A stretch of DNA of 64,000 bases from Bullera alba (Eukaryota > Basidiomycota > Tremellomycetes > Tremellales > Bulleraceae): contig BCIX01000001.1 in NCBI GenBank assembly GCA_001600095.1, forward strand, positions 6,163,198 through 6,227,197, read 5' to 3'. The stretch's first letter is position 1. Each line of letters opens with the position of its first letter. Positions 52,869-64,000 of the stretch are shown here, piece after piece. Under the pieces are notes generated by a model. It was not told the origin of the DNA. It searched no databases and saw nothing but the letters and a program-made list of their open reading frames with translations. A program made the position numbers and the translations under genes.

Positions 52869-54175
52869 CGAGTGTGGGTTGAACACGGGAACATTGCTTG
52901 GGACGTCTCATCTGCTGTGCATTAAAGTGATGATCTGTGTACAGTGTGTACAAATTGAGGTGTATCTCTGTCTTCGCTTCCATGCAATCAGTGTGCTACG
53001 ACGGACTAGCATACTCGTATGCAGGGTGTCTGATGTGCTGATGTTGATGCCGATGAAGATTGAAGCTTGAAGGGCCGCTTTCAGGTAAGCTCGCCCAAGA
53101 CCGTTGAAATCGCATCGCCCAACGGTCCGTTGAAGATTGAGCAGTCTTGGAGGAGCTTAGCTTTCAGGCCTCAGGCCTCACGGGTGACATTTGGTAGCAA
53201 ATTGACTTGGTAGCCGGGACTAAGTCACCCAATCACACGGGGGGCCAATGGTCGGCAGTGCAATTCCATAAGACCGCAGACTCAACTCGACGCGCCTCCG
53301 ATCCCGGAGGTCGGAGGCGGGTGTCGCGCTTACCACAGACATCGCGGAGAGGCCTGTAGGATGGATGCACTCATCGCTCTGTACATATGCAATCCGGGGC
53401 TGTTACAACTTTGTTACGATTATGGTCGAGGACCAGCCATTTTTCGTGCGCCTGATAAGACTGCCACTAGGCACTGAGAGGATTTGCAAGGAGTCACGAT
53501 CTAGGCATGCCCAGATTGACTCGTGTGATGTTCAAATTTGGTATGCGTTGTAACAGCCTACAAGACCACTTCGGCACCACTATCCGAGTTTCTAGCTTAG
53601 AGTCTCATCATTCCGATGCACCGACTCTCTCCACAGATCCGAGGCCCCCGATCGATCGATCCAACGTATCCACGATCTGCATCAGTACCCTGTTTGGCAT
53701 GTGTTGTAGCTTGATGACTCACGTACGAGCCGAGCTTGACCAGGCCTGAGTGCCCCAACTGTGCCTCAGCCCAACTTCACTATAGTCATTCTTCAGCTGA
53801 GGTGGATGATGAATTGCAGATCGCTGCAGTGTAACTAGCGGCGCGTGATAGAGTACGAGTATGTTGCGACGCCGCACAGCTTTGTTTAGGTAGGAAGACA
53901 TCAATGCACTGCTCGCACCCTTCTATAGCTGATCATCGATCACGTCTGAGTACTGATGCGCAAGACAAGATGCATGGTTCAGTAGGTTCAATGACCACCG
54001 AAGCACGTGACGTTTCATGTTCGCGTTTCAGATCGGGCCAGCGAAGGACCGTATCGTTCTGCATGCAAACCGTAAGCTTGATGAGCTTCTCTCTCCGACC
54101 ACTTCTATCTTATACGGTCACCCGACCACGTCTTTCAGCAGGTCACAGGTCCGATCCGAGGCATCACGCAGCAAG
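52869..54175. other. Intergenic, 1.3 kb, with inverted repeat
   Basis: The largest gap in the accessory block. It holds a 9-bp perfect inverted repeat (53293-53319) embedded in CGGAGG repeats. No gene with family resemblance or workable exons was found. Confidence 0.5.
53293..53319. repeat. Inverted repeat, 9-bp arms and 9-nt loop
   Basis: Arms CGCCTCCGA and TCGGAGGCG flank TCCCGGAGG. CGGAGG-type hexamers recur on either strand. It could be a hairpin or a cluster of CGG half-sites for zinc-cluster regulators, but function is unknown. Confidence 0.6.
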
Positions 54176-55362
54176 ATGGCTTTTCCGATGCAAGACTGTG
54201 TAGTGATGCTCGTGAGTCTGCTACGCAGGTCGAACTTGGTTGTGAGTAATGCTGAGAGGATCTAGGGTGATTCCTTAACCCAACGGATGGATACCCCAGG
54301 TAACCTACACCAATGCATGGCTGGTAAGCTCGTCAATCCGATCATGGTGTCAGCTCTGACCAGCGGCAGAGGCATACCAGCGCAAGCTCGACATCCACAA
54401 CAGGGGTTTTGGAGGATTCAACACGGCTTGGCAAGTGATGTGTACTTGGTGGGCGATAACCACTAACCAGATGCCTTCAGGGCCGTACCTCTGCTTGATC
54501 ACATATTCGTCAAGAAAGATCGACCAGGCCCAGCTCCTGTGGTTCGTCTTGTAACGATCTGGTACGGTACGTCGGCTGTGGGAATCTCGGCCGGACGGCC
54601 ATCTGAATCGGGGTACAGGTACAAACGACTCCGTCAACGATACTCGAGACCAGTATCTACCCATCGAGACTTTCCGCCACAACATGAACCACATCCTAGA
54701 CTCGCTCACCTCTCCCTCGTCCCCGTATGCTGTTGCCGATACCCCCGTGTCAATCGTCCTCATCACGCCGGGTCCCTGCTTACACAGTCAAATGGAGGAA
54801 TTCAAACGCCCTCACCGATCTCTGAAGCGTACTGGAGATTTCAGAGAAGAGGTCATCCGATTGGGACAAGAGTGGAAGGCAAAGGAGAAGGAGCAGCAGG
54901 TAGAGGAAGGCAAGTTTGGCTGGAAGATCAGTACCTTGGATTTCTGGGGGGCGTTGGCAGACGAAGCTGGCGGAGTTGGTGAAGAACTGGCACCATACTT
55001 CTTGTGAGTGGTATAACCCTGAGCAGTTTACTTATCACCACTTTAGTGATGGAGTCCACATGACTACCGCAGGGTACACCTTGTTGTGGAACAAGTTGGC
55101 CGAGGTGATCAAAACGGAGTTCAAAGGTCGAGGCTTGGATTGGGAGGACGAGAACGATCTGCCGATGAGAGTACCATGGTGCGTCCTTAGATGTCTCTTC
55201 TGCACGATAATTCTTGGCTGATAGCTGATAATGATCTCATATAGGTTCGGAGATATCGACTTTGACGATCCCGAGAGCGTCGTGCGAAAGATGGCGTTGC
55301 CAAAGATTAGGGGAGGCATGGGGCCCATCAAGAAGGAGAAAGAGACCGCCTTCGAGGGATGA
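54176..55362 (+). CDS. GDSL esterase/lipase, IAH1-like (tandem copy 1)
   Basis: Predicted SGNH hydrolase related to yeast isoamyl-acetate hydrolase Iah1. Seven exons (54176-54211, 54266-54323, 54370-54439, 54481-54566, 54619-55003, 55047-55178, 55245-55362) give 294 aa. Start MAFPMQDCVVMLGDSLTQ holds the nucleophile Ser in GDS. Next come KLDIHNRGFGGFNTAW, RLVTIWYGTNDS (block III Asn) and VSIVLITPGPC. The catalytic DGVH is joined across intron 5 (PYFFDGVHMTTAGYTLLW). The C-terminus is charged. Intron positions match those of copy 2 downstream, so the two arose by tandem duplication. Substrate is probably a short-chain ester. Confidence 0.88.
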
Positions 55363-55635
55363 GTGACCTGAACGTGGATGGTTATGCGCTCGTGACTCCT
55401 GACATGCAGCGCAATCCTTCGTGCTTACAGACCAAGGATGCATGTGCACGGAGGTTGACAAGGTGCGGATACCCTAGGTGGACCGTGGTAGCCCGATCAT
55501 AAGTGTCCTCCGGCCCGGCGTAGACCGAGCGGTCAGTTGAAATGCAGTCAATCGATGCGAGCCTCTTTATCTCTGCGCTTGACATAAACAGCATCCATAT
55601 ATCTGCCGTCCGTACGTCAGTTACCGAGATACAAT

Positions 55636-56743
55636 ATGGCCAGACCGATACAAGACTCCGTCGTCCTATTCGTAAGTCCCTACAGGCCACAAAGCCGGCT
55701 TACCCGCTATTTAGGGCGATAGTATCACGTCGAGACAGGATGTCCCTCGATCTCTTCACGCCCGGTTTAGTGGTGAGTAAGAGGTAGCGCGGGGATGCTT
55801 ATACTGTAAGATGCGTACAGAAGAACACTAGATGTCCAAAACAGAGGGTACGGGGGATACAACACGACTATGTGAGGAGTATCGATTGATCCATGGCATG
55901 TCCAACAGCTGATACCGCGAGCAGGGGCTTTCCGATAATGGACCAATTCCTCGCCCACAAAGACGAAGCACATCTCTACAGCCTGATCAGACTGATGACC
56001 GTATGGTTCGGTGAATCATCTTTCAGACAGCTGATCAGAGTGGTGGCTGACCCGTCGTATACAGGCACGAACGACGCTGCTCCGCCTCATCTCCCATTAC
56101 AACAGCATGTCCCGGTCAGGGAGTACACGGAAAACCTTCATAAGATATTGGATACTCTCACTTCGAACGAAAAGTACCCTGCTATCCCCAACATTATCCT
56201 CATCACGCCACCGCCGATGCACCAGCCTGGAATCCATCCGGACGAACCAATTAGGCGCGATTGGGAGGTGACCAAGACCTACGTCGATGCTGCGAAGAAA
56301 GTGGGCGAGGAGTGGAGAGCAAAGGCCGGGAAGGGACAGGTTGACTGGAGAATAGCAACGGTTAGTGCTTGGGATGCTGTCATTGAGGCTGCTGGCGGGA
56401 CTGGGGACCAACTTGCACCGTTCTTCACGTGAGTAGGGCTGAAAAGTTGTCCCAAGGCCTGGCGCTGAAGACCAGAAGGGATGGCCTACATTTGTCGACG
56501 AGAGGCTACGATGCTGTTTGGGCGAAGATCTCAGACATCGTCAAGAATGACTTCAGGGGCCGAGGAGTGGATTGGGATGATGTACAGAACCTGCCGCTCA
56601 CTCTGCCAGAGTGAGTTGCAATTGACTGCTCGTTTTGCGAGCGGGGGCTGATCGTTTCCAGCTGGGGACTGCTCGACAAATCCAGTCCAGACAACGTCGT
56701 CAAGGGGATGAAGGGAGGATATAGAAGAGAAAGCTCTGCATAG
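55636..56743 (+). CDS. GDSL esterase/lipase, IAH1-like (tandem copy 2)
   Basis: Paralogue of the gene 273 bp upstream. Seven exons (55636-55671, 55715-55772, 55811-55871, 55925-56010, 56065-56428, 56476-56610, 56662-56743) give 273 aa. Exons 1, 2 and 4 have exactly the same lengths as in copy 1. Motifs are VVLFGDSITSRQDV, LDVQNRGYGGYNT, LMTVWFGTNDAAPPH, IPNIILITPPPMHQPG and FFTRDGLHLSTRGYDAVW, so Ser, Gly/Asn and Asp-His of the SGNH triad are intact. Intron 2 is only 38 nt. Copy 2 keeps the more usual family signature GTNDA, while copy 1 has GTNDS. Confidence 0.88.
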
Positions 56744-57424
56744 ACTGCTGTCGGTCTGCCAACATCAAACTGCTAGCATATTCGATCGACCAGCGGAGCT
56801 GGCGCGGTCGCGACACATTTGACGACTCGGTGCTCAGCCGTTCCCTCCTTTAACCAGATCACTCACGACACGTCAAAACTCGCATGACATGACTGGAGCA
56901 ACAAAAGATCACAGAGTGCGAAGCTGTCGCAGCGTCGTGTCTCACCTGCGTTAGTCCTCCTGATGTCACCATCGTTAAGACATCCTTTGCGCCTAGACTC
57001 CGTCATCTGCCAGTCCGCAAGATTACCCCTGTCAACTCTTTCGTTACGCCACGCGTCTGACCTCCAGCGTCGATTGCCCAGCTCTTGACACAATGGACAG
57101 AGCCGCTCTGTCGTTCGATTGGTGTTTGATGTCGCAGTCACAGTCCGCTGTGTCCCGCACTCATTGCAACAACCTTTCACGCTCGGTATGTGTTTCGACC
57201 GCAGGTGACGACTGGCCGTGAGACCACTGGGCGCCATGCAAGATATATAACTAACCTCCCTAATCTTCTTCTTCCCAGCCCACTTACTCAACGATATAGG
57301 ACCATATTGACTGGACAAGTCGGAAAAATCGACAAGTCAACACACATCAGCACCGGACATTACAACAACCGCTCAACTACTATCACACTATCCCCTCGAC
57401 TCAGTCAACGTCAACTTTGGCAAC
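56744..57424. promoter_or_regulatory. Promoter region of the 177-aa orphan gene
   Basis: A 681-bp gap. A TATA-like element ATATATAA (57243-57250) lies about 175 bp upstream of the next ATG, followed by a CT-rich leader. No other gene is supported. Confidence 0.5.
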
Positions 57425-57958
57425 ATGAGTATCATGCTCGGTGACCAATGGCAACTCTATCAAGACCGTTCGGACTACCGGGATATCGAACCGAACGGGG
57501 ACTTCCATATCTCCTTGAACCAAGCAGACTCACTCAACGAGTGGCAGAATTTGACTGTGAACTATCCTCTTTCGCACGGCTCCTACTTGAGCAAGTCCAA
57601 GCGCACCTTCGACGCCAGGAACAAATTCCTCCGAGCTCTCTCACGACAAGATCACGTACATTCTGGACCAATCTCTGGGCTCACGAGTTTGATGAAGGAG
57701 GCCAATCTGGAGCCTATCCTTCCAGAAGATTACCAGCACACGGAAGTCATCAAGAAGCTCCTCTACTCGAGCCTGGACAGTTACCACGCTTACAAAGACG
57801 GTGATCCGCTTGATTTCGCTGCCGAGTCGATTGTGAGCTTGCTCGACGGCGCTAAAAATTCTCTCAGGGGTACTCTGTCGAAGGAAAACTCTCAAATTGC
57901 AATCAGTAACCTGGAGACTGCTTTGAAGCGAAACATTGCAGGCCTCAGCGATGACTGA
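57425..57958 (+). CDS. Hypothetical protein, 177 aa, single exon
   Basis: Unrecognised. One uninterrupted frame from MSIMLGDQWQLYQDRSDYRD to KRNIAGLSDD, soluble and without signal peptide or membrane segment. The middle and C-terminal parts look helical (SKRTFDARNKFLRALSRQD, EVIKKLLYSSLDSYHAYK, AAESIVSLLDGAKNSL, QIAISNLETALKR). A TATA-like element and CT-rich leader upstream support expression. Reading in the alternative plus-strand frame is less plausible in composition. It may be a lineage-specific gene. Confidence 0.6.
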   Translation: MSIMLGDQWQLYQDRSDYRDIEPNGDFHISLNQADSLNEWQNLTVNYPLSHGSYLSKSKRTFDARNKFLRALSRQDHVHSGPISGLTSLMKEANLEPILPEDYQHTEVIKKLLYSSLDSYHAYKDGDPLDFAAESIVSLLDGAKNSLRGTLSKENSQIAISNLETALKRNIAGLSDD

Positions 57959-58337
57959 CGAACCACCTAGTACCCTAGGGATTCCCTTACCTACTATTGA
58001 GCCTTGCCCTATCATCATGTGAATGAACATGTATTGGGTGTGACGACCATCTACTGCCCATATCGCTAGACAGCAGGCAAAACATGCAAGTTTTGGGCTG
58101 TGTGCTACACACAGACTACAATACTAGTTAGTCAATCGCTCGCGGATTGGACCTTCAGCCCGACTGTGAGTTGGCTCGAGCTCTTGAGGGCATGTGAAAG
58201 GCCTCATTTCAAGATATCGATTTGAGGCAGGATCCTGTCTGTAGTCGCTATGCATTCTATGAAGATGAGATTCGATACCTGAACCACCAAACATACCCGA
58301 TACTGTACATATTACACTTATACTGAACCTATTCGAG
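57959..58337. other. Convergent intergenic region
   Basis: A 379-bp stretch between convergent stops, holding 3' flanks only. Confidence 0.5.
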
Positions 58338-61300
58338 CTAAGCAGCATCGGTCCCCTCCCAGAAATTTGTGCCGTGTGTTGTCTCCTTCACGATACCGGC
58401 CCTGATGACAAAGTCTCCGAATGGCTCTCCTTCGTGGCGCTCCAGTGCCCATTGCTTGATCATTGGCTTGAGGATGGCCAAGATCTCGGGCTCGGTGACT
58501 TGAGCCTTGTAAGGCTTGGATAATCTCTCTCCGTGGTGACCACCACCAAGCATCATCTGAGGCAAGTTAGCTAGAGTAGATGCGACGGATTCGGCAGTAG
58601 ACTCACCAGATACGATCCTGGTGCTTTGCCAACAAATGCAATCTCGGCGTTCCAAGGTCTGGCACATCCGTTGGGGCAACCCGTCATTCTCATGACGATG
58701 CTGTCCGACCTCAGGCCCTCGTCCTCGCAAATCTTCTCCACCTTGTCGACCAGTAGAGGCAGATATCGCTCCGACTCGGCCATGGCCAGTCCACAGGTAG
58801 GGAAGGCGACACAGGCTGAACTCGAGAGCCTGAGTCCACTCTGCGAGATGTTGTCCAGACCCCACTTGGCCAGTAGCCTGGAAACCTCCTCCTTGTCCTC
58901 TGGGGCGACATCGGCGATAATCAAGTGCTGGTTGGCGGTCAACCTGAACGTGACGCCTTCCTTGAGGTGGGCAGCGACATCCTTGAGACCAGTCTTGAAC
59001 TGGTTTCTAGGCGAGTCCTCGATTCGACCGTTCTCGATAAAGATGGTGAAGTGCCATTTGCCATCGTGACCCTGAACCCATCCGTAGTTGTCGGTGTTTG
59101 AGGTGAAGGTGTAAGGTCGGACTGGCTCGAATGGCTTGCCCATCCTCGACTCGACCTCCTTCTTGAACACAGGGAGGGTCATTCGGTCGACAGTGTACTT
59201 CAGTCGCTGTGACATTGTCAGTCCAGTGAGACAACGGATTCGTCAAACCACTCACAGCGTTCTTCCTGTCCTGCCTGTTACCGTTGTCTCTCTGCGTGAG
59301 CATGACAGACTCGGCACACTTGAGACCATCCTCTGGGAGGACAAAGCCGATGACATCACCCAGCCTGGGGTACGTCTTCTTGTTCGAGTGGGTGACACCC
59401 ATACCACCACCGACTGTGACATTGTAGCCGACGACCTTCTCGCCCTCTAGAATGGCGATGAAACCAAGATCGTTGGTGAACACATCGGGTCCGTTGTCGG
59501 GAGGCACGGCGACGGCCATCTTGAACTTTCGAGGAAGGTAGGTTGGGCCATAGACTGGCTCAAAGTCGGGAACCTCTCCACCACCGACCTTCTTCTGGTC
59601 AAGCCAGATCTCGTGGTACGCCGTGGTTTTGGGCAACAGCGAGTCCGAGAGCGTCTTTGAGAACTCGTACACGGTGGCGTGAGCGAAAGAGAGGGATGGG
59701 TTGACGGTACACTGAACGTTTCGGTCTGCAACTGTCAGCTCACGTACGCCAAAGGAGATCGGTATCACTCACTGACATCACCGCAAGCGGCAATGGTGTC
59801 CATCATGGACTTGTTGATTGCCTGCATGGCGGGCTTGAGATGCTTCTTGATGATACCGTGGAACTGGAACGTTTGACGGGTGGTCAACTTGAAGGTGCTG
59901 TTTCCATGCTCATCGGAGATTCGGTCCATCTGCTCCCATTGCTTGGGTGTGCAAACACCACCGGGCAGTCGACATCTAATCATGAAGCTGTACGCTGGCT
60001 CGAGGCCCTGCGCCTGGAGAGACTCTCGGATATCTCGGTCATCCTACGGCTAGTCAGCACGATTCGAAACGATAGCCACCTGCCGACTCGCCTGCATGTA
60101 TGTACCGTGGAACTTGGTGAGCTGAGCATCACTAGGACCGATGGCACCGGTGGTCGTGTCGGCCAAACCTTCGAGAATAGTACCTCTCAAGTAGTCCGAG
60201 GCGATCTTGATGTGCTCGTTGGCGACCGTCTCCTCCTGTGCCTCGACCACCTCGACTGAGTCGACACCCAAAGCCTTCCAAAGTCCCGCTTCCCATGGCT
60301 TGTAGCCGGTCTGGTAACCATCTGGGTCGGAGTCATCTCCCAAACCCAACGGAGTCAACTCGGCCGCGCCTAGAGCGAGGAGCTTGGGGTAGAGGTCTTT
60401 TCCGGGCTTGTTGTAGTAGACGTAGTCCTCCTTTCGCGGCCAGTAGTTCCTGTCACCCATGGCAAAGACGGTCACCTTGACCTGCTTCAAGGCTTCACCA
60501 ACTTCAGCTGGGGCGAGCTTTGAGACGGTCTTCATGAACTCTCGACCATTCTGCGGGGGTTCACCCTGACCGGCAGTCGAAGTGATGACGACAACGTTCT
60601 TCTCGGCGGATAGCGTGTCGACGATAGAAGACGCAACGCTGTCCAGAACGGCGATGGAAGCACCAACACCACGCATCTTGGCCCTGCTGACCAGTCGCTT
60701 GGCAACCTTTTCGGCGTTGCCACCGTCAGAGGCGAAGAGGACCAAAAGACCGGGGCCGTCTAGCGAGTTGACGAGAGCGTCGTATGCCTTTCGAGCCTTC
60801 TCCTTCCTCGCGGTCTCTATGTTGGTGCCAACAGAGGTGGTGATGCTAGAGTCGATGGCGGGGGTGGCTCGAGTAAGTTGGGACAGGTGAGACTGACGGT
60901 CGAGGAACTCGGTAAGAGCGACTTTGAGAGCGGGCGAGTCGAGAGTGAATCGCTTGTCGTCCTCAGCAGAAGGGTTCCACCTGAACATGGGCCACCATCC
61001 ACCACTGACGGCTCGCTTGGTCTCACGAAGCCTCTCCAGAGGTCCGGCAACTTCTCCTTGTCCAACAGAAGCACCGTCCTCCTTCTCTCCCCAGGGCAGA
61101 TACGCTAGGACGAGACCTGGTCCCGAGTACGCCTCGGCTTCTCGCATGGCGTTGATGACACCAGCATAGTCGGCGAAGACGGCGACAGACGAGACGTAGA
61201 CATCTCCCATGTTAAGAGCGTAGAGGGCAAGGTCCTTCTTTCGCTCTCGACTGGGTTGGGCTGGAGCCAATGGCGAGAAGGGCGATGGCGAGGTCTCGTA

Positions 61301-62638
61301 TACGAGCAAGTTGATGTCGAGGCCCGACGACAGGGCGTGGTGAAGACCTGACGATGCAAGGTCTTGGGCCCAAGAGTTTGACACGACGATCCAGAGGCTC
61401 TTCTTCTCCCAAAGACCAGAACCACCAAGGGCCAAGATCTCCTTCTCGTCCGAAGAAGGGCCTGAGCCGATAGCAGACTCGACCTTCTTGCCGGCGTCAC
61501 CAGACTTGGGCTCCTCTCTGACCAAAAGCCACTGGCCAAGCGCCTCGTGCACCTCCTGTCGAGTGTTGGGAGCCTTTAGAACAGTCTTGGCGAGAGTGAC
61601 TAGCCTCTCTCGGTCTCGTCTGATGGCCACGGCTTTACCGAAGGCGTAGAGCGGCGAAGTCGACTCGCTGGCAGACAGCGACTTGGGATCGTTCAGGACC
61701 TCTAGGGGTGAAGGTGAGGTGGCAAGGAGGTTGGTGTAGGTGGATTCAGCAGTCGGGACGGCGATCGAGGAGTTTGGGATGGAAGGGGCAGACGAGGTGG
61801 TTCCAGTCCGAGAGACTTGCGATGTGGACGCCAATGCCGAGGGGATGTCTGGGTTGGACCCGACTAGGATCGACCTGATAGGGTAGTCGAGGCCATCGAG
61901 AGCATCAACAACGGAAGCCCATGCGGATCCGTATTTGCTCGATCCTGCCTCCAATACGACAATCTCCTCGTTTCCTCTAACTGCATGCCTGATCTTGTCT
62001 TTTGGCAGTGGCGAAGCGACCGAGATCTCGAGTACATTCTCTCCTGACAAAGCGGAGGTCGATGTTGGCAAGAAGTTGAGCACGATTCGCTTCGATTCCG
62101 CAGAGTGGTGAACAAACGGTCGCTGAGCCCTTCGTGCGTGCTTGAGCAGAGACAGAGCAGCAGCCTCGTATGCGTGAACGATCTCTTCGGACGTCTCGTC
62201 CTGGGAGTTGCCATTGACCTGACCGTTGCCGTTCAAGACAGGCGACGAAGGGGCGCTCAGCCACTCTTGAGCATCGGCGAGCTCCTGTACCAATCCTTCT
62301 AGCGCAGAGGCGCCGACGTAGTGGTACACTGTTGGTCCAACCTGGGCGACCTTGTGGGCGATGAGAGCGTGATCGTAGGCATCTTGAGCCGATCGGCTGA
62401 TAAGGACCAGGTTCTTGTCACCTTTTGGTGGCGAGATGGCCTCGCCGGCGATGACATGGATGACAGATGAGGATGGCGATGATGGCAATGATGCGAGTAG
62501 GGCAGAGTCGGTGAACAGAGTCGAGGCGGATGGGAGAGGGAGGTAGGGGTTAAGCTTTGAGGATCCGGCGGGTGATGAGGAGATTGGGTGCGAGTATGAC
62601 TCGGAAGCCAAGTTTTGGAGAGCGGCGAGAAGAGACAT
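58338..62638 (-). CDS. MET5: Sulfite reductase (NADPH) beta subunit, siroheme/4Fe-4S
   Basis: Catalyses six-electron reduction of sulfite to sulfide in cysteine/methionine synthesis, together with a MET10-type alpha subunit not in this window. The first exon (62638-60092, 849 codons) encodes an N-terminal pyruvate-ferredoxin-oxidoreductase-like region, then a flavodoxin domain ([42 protein letters not shown]) and FHGTYMQ. Exon 2 resumes [14 protein letters not shown], as in bacterial CysI, then [18 protein letters not shown] and [12 protein letters not shown]. Later segments are [27 protein letters not shown] and the cluster ligands [13 protein letters not shown] and [14 protein letters not shown]. 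The end is [11 protein letters not shown]. The intron after FHGTYMQ appears to be GC-AG. The start is the first [13 protein letters not shown]. Confidence 0.96.
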
Positions 62639-63531
62639 GTTGGCGGGTTTGAATGACTGAAGATCGACTTCCTCCAGTCTCGCGGTGTTGAGAGTAGAGT
62701 ACAACAACGAGCGCTCTTCAACTCGATCGATGGGGGAGGGGGAGATGTTTTTTTGAAGAGCGAGCTGTCCGATTGCCTCTCGATGTGACTTTGCCAGTTG
62801 TGATTTGGATGGTGCGACTAGACTCTTTGCTGGGTATTCCGAACTTTTCTGCCCCGGCGCGGTGAAGATCGATCACCCAATCGCGAGCCCGGTTAAACAC
62901 CCCCCCAGCCAGCCAACTGATCTTCGGAAAATAATGGCGTGATTAGGCGACGCGACCCGATTCCAGATCTCATGTCTAGAATCCGATTCGCCACCCGGCT
63001 CATCGGTCCTGTGAGCCTACGAGCACGTAGTCTACGTTCCTTTCAAAATAGGCTCACGACCATCACCGCTTGTGACACTGATCAGACCGCCGGCACCCAC
63101 TTGGCACCCAAACTCCGAGCGCCAGTGACAGGGCGCTCAACGAGGAATCACTCTCATTGAGTGTACAGTGTACGGTAGTTCGAGGTTTAGCCCACCACTT
63201 TGATCGGCATCGATAGCCGTCATCGTCCCGTCTCCTCTGAGGGGACACCCTAGCCAGCAGCCGCTATGGCCCAAGCTCTAATTGCTCATCATCGGGGAAC
63301 AAGACCACGATCCGGATGTTGGAGCCAGGAGCACATCGGAGAGAAGACCATGACTGGGCAGAGCATTACACGCCACCACATCGCCACGGTCACCACAGAC
63401 ACTGCACATAAGACCGACAGGCTTAGCTGTATGGCATACTATCCGAAATTACCTCCCATGCATTACAGTATTATAGCACACAGCACACAGCTCTCAAGAG
63501 ATACGATGGGCTGCCAAATACATTGATTCTC
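62639..63531. other. Intergenic, MET5 promoter and 3' flank of the edge gene
   Basis: An 893-bp gap. A C/T-rich tract on the minus strand (about 62728-62755) lies about 100 bp upstream of the MET5 ATG. I see no CACGTG or other clear sulfur-regulon site and no gene. Confidence 0.5.
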
Positions 63532-64000
63532 TCATGCCTCGCATTTCACTTGGATGGATGCTAATCGTGTCGATCGGCGACGTTTGCGCATTTCGTCGTC
63601 CCCGGGCCCGCTCGAGATGGGCGGCATGGTCGACACGTCGAGAAGCGGGGGTGCAACTGCCTTGCGCTTGAGACGAGTATTGATTGCTGATAACGCCGCG
63701 GTCGTCGCAGTTTGGAGGGTCAAACTTCGTCTGCTCCTAGTCTCACGAGATTGCTGATGGTTAGGTCGAGGTTGTGGAGTATTGGGGGGAGAGGGAGGAG
63801 GAGGGGCCGAGGCATTTGTCCTGCTGAGGTTGGCAGGAAGGACCATCGTGCAGGTGGAGGGATCGATGTGGTCGCCAGCTCTGACGGATGAGTCGTGACC
63901 GGAAGAGCTCTGGTGACCCGTGGTGGATTCAACGGCCAATTTCAGGGCCTCAATTTCCTGCCGGGACTTGCTCAATGCTTCGTAGGCCTCGTCACAGTCA
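63532..64000 (-). CDS. C-terminal part of a coiled-coil/basic protein (truncated by window edge)
   Basis: A frame open to the window edge and ending at 63532, about 156 residues visible. It begins in a helical, coiled-coil-like stretch (CDEAYEALSKSRQEIEALKL). It then becomes Ser/Pro-rich (SAPPPPSPPNTPQPRPNHQQ) with a basic end (RLKRKAVAPPLLD, DDEMRKRRRSTRLASIQ), which suggests a nuclear or cytoskeletal protein. The family cannot be assigned from this fragment. Confidence 0.6.
   Translation of the reverse strand, partial: DCDEAYEALSKSRQEIEALKLAVESTTGHQSSSGHDSSVRAGDHIDPSTCTMVLPANLSRTNASAPPPPSPPNTPQPRPNHQQSRETRSRRSLTLQTATTAALSAINTRLKRKAVAPPLLDVSTMPPISSGPGDDEMRKRRRSTRLASIQVKCEA

Noticed and set aside
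55773..55810. Apparent frame break in GDSL copy 2
   Set aside because: A 38-nt intron ending CTGTAAG at the position corresponding to copy 1 restores the frame (D AYRRTLDVQNRG).

Overview
The window looks like nuclear chromosome sequence from a basidiomycete yeast, most likely a tremellomycete (Cryptococcus/Kwoniella/Papiliotrema-like). The signs are compact intron-rich genes, introns mostly 36-70 nt long with GTRNGY donors, CTRAC-like branch sites and YAG acceptors, and gene spacing of about 2.5 kb. Protein content is fungal: MRD1, SLM1, VNX1, the Frag1/DRAM/Sfk1 family, MET5 and MDG1/CRP1-type proteins. The species assignment is inference. I found no transposon, CRISPR array, rRNA or viral element. 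Exon models were built by hand from splice signals and reading frame. Where I give an amino-acid length, the summed exon lengths are divisible by three.

Layout, left to right. 0.2-8 kb: a short-chain dehydrogenase (-), ribosomal protein L5 (-), a divergent ER thioredoxin/PDI protein (+) and cytosolic Phe-tRNA synthetase beta (+). 7.9-19 kb: a run of minus-strand genes, namely a peroxisomal ABCD half-transporter, SLM1, a Frag1/DRAM/Sfk1 membrane protein and a PARP-type zinc-finger protein. 19-33 kb: a very large VNX1-type cation/H+ exchanger (+), then on the minus strand a 613-residue disordered protein and a YCF1-like ABCC transporter. 33.2-37.4 kb: an intron-containing tRNA-Leu(UAG) and the divergent pair MRD1 / RPS19. 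38-47.5 kb: an intronless NmrA-like reductase (+), a small probable mitochondrial protein (-), a KE4-type ZIP transporter (+), an MDG1/CRP1-like CBM48 protein (+), and a NOP15/NIFK-like RNA-binding protein (-) with a giant Lys/Ala-rich extension. 48.4-56.7 kb: a co-oriented accessory block of an enolase-superfamily sugar-acid dehydratase, a GH1 beta-glycosidase and two tandem GDSL esterases. 57-64 kb: an orphan 177-residue protein (+), sulfite reductase beta subunit MET5 (-) and the 3' end of a coiled-coil protein (-) running off the window.

Functional themes. Ribosome production is over-represented (RPL5, RPS19, MRD1, the NOP15-like protein, FRS1, a tRNA). MRD1 and RPS19, both serving the small subunit, share one 440-bp intergenic region containing a CCACGTGG palindrome. 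SLM1 and the Sfk1-like protein, both tied to plasma-membrane phosphoinositides in yeast, lie side by side. The 48-57 kb block is the best candidate for an undescribed small catabolic cluster. Gene-structure curiosities include an exon contributing only an ATG, a start codon split by an intron and a probable GC-AG intron.
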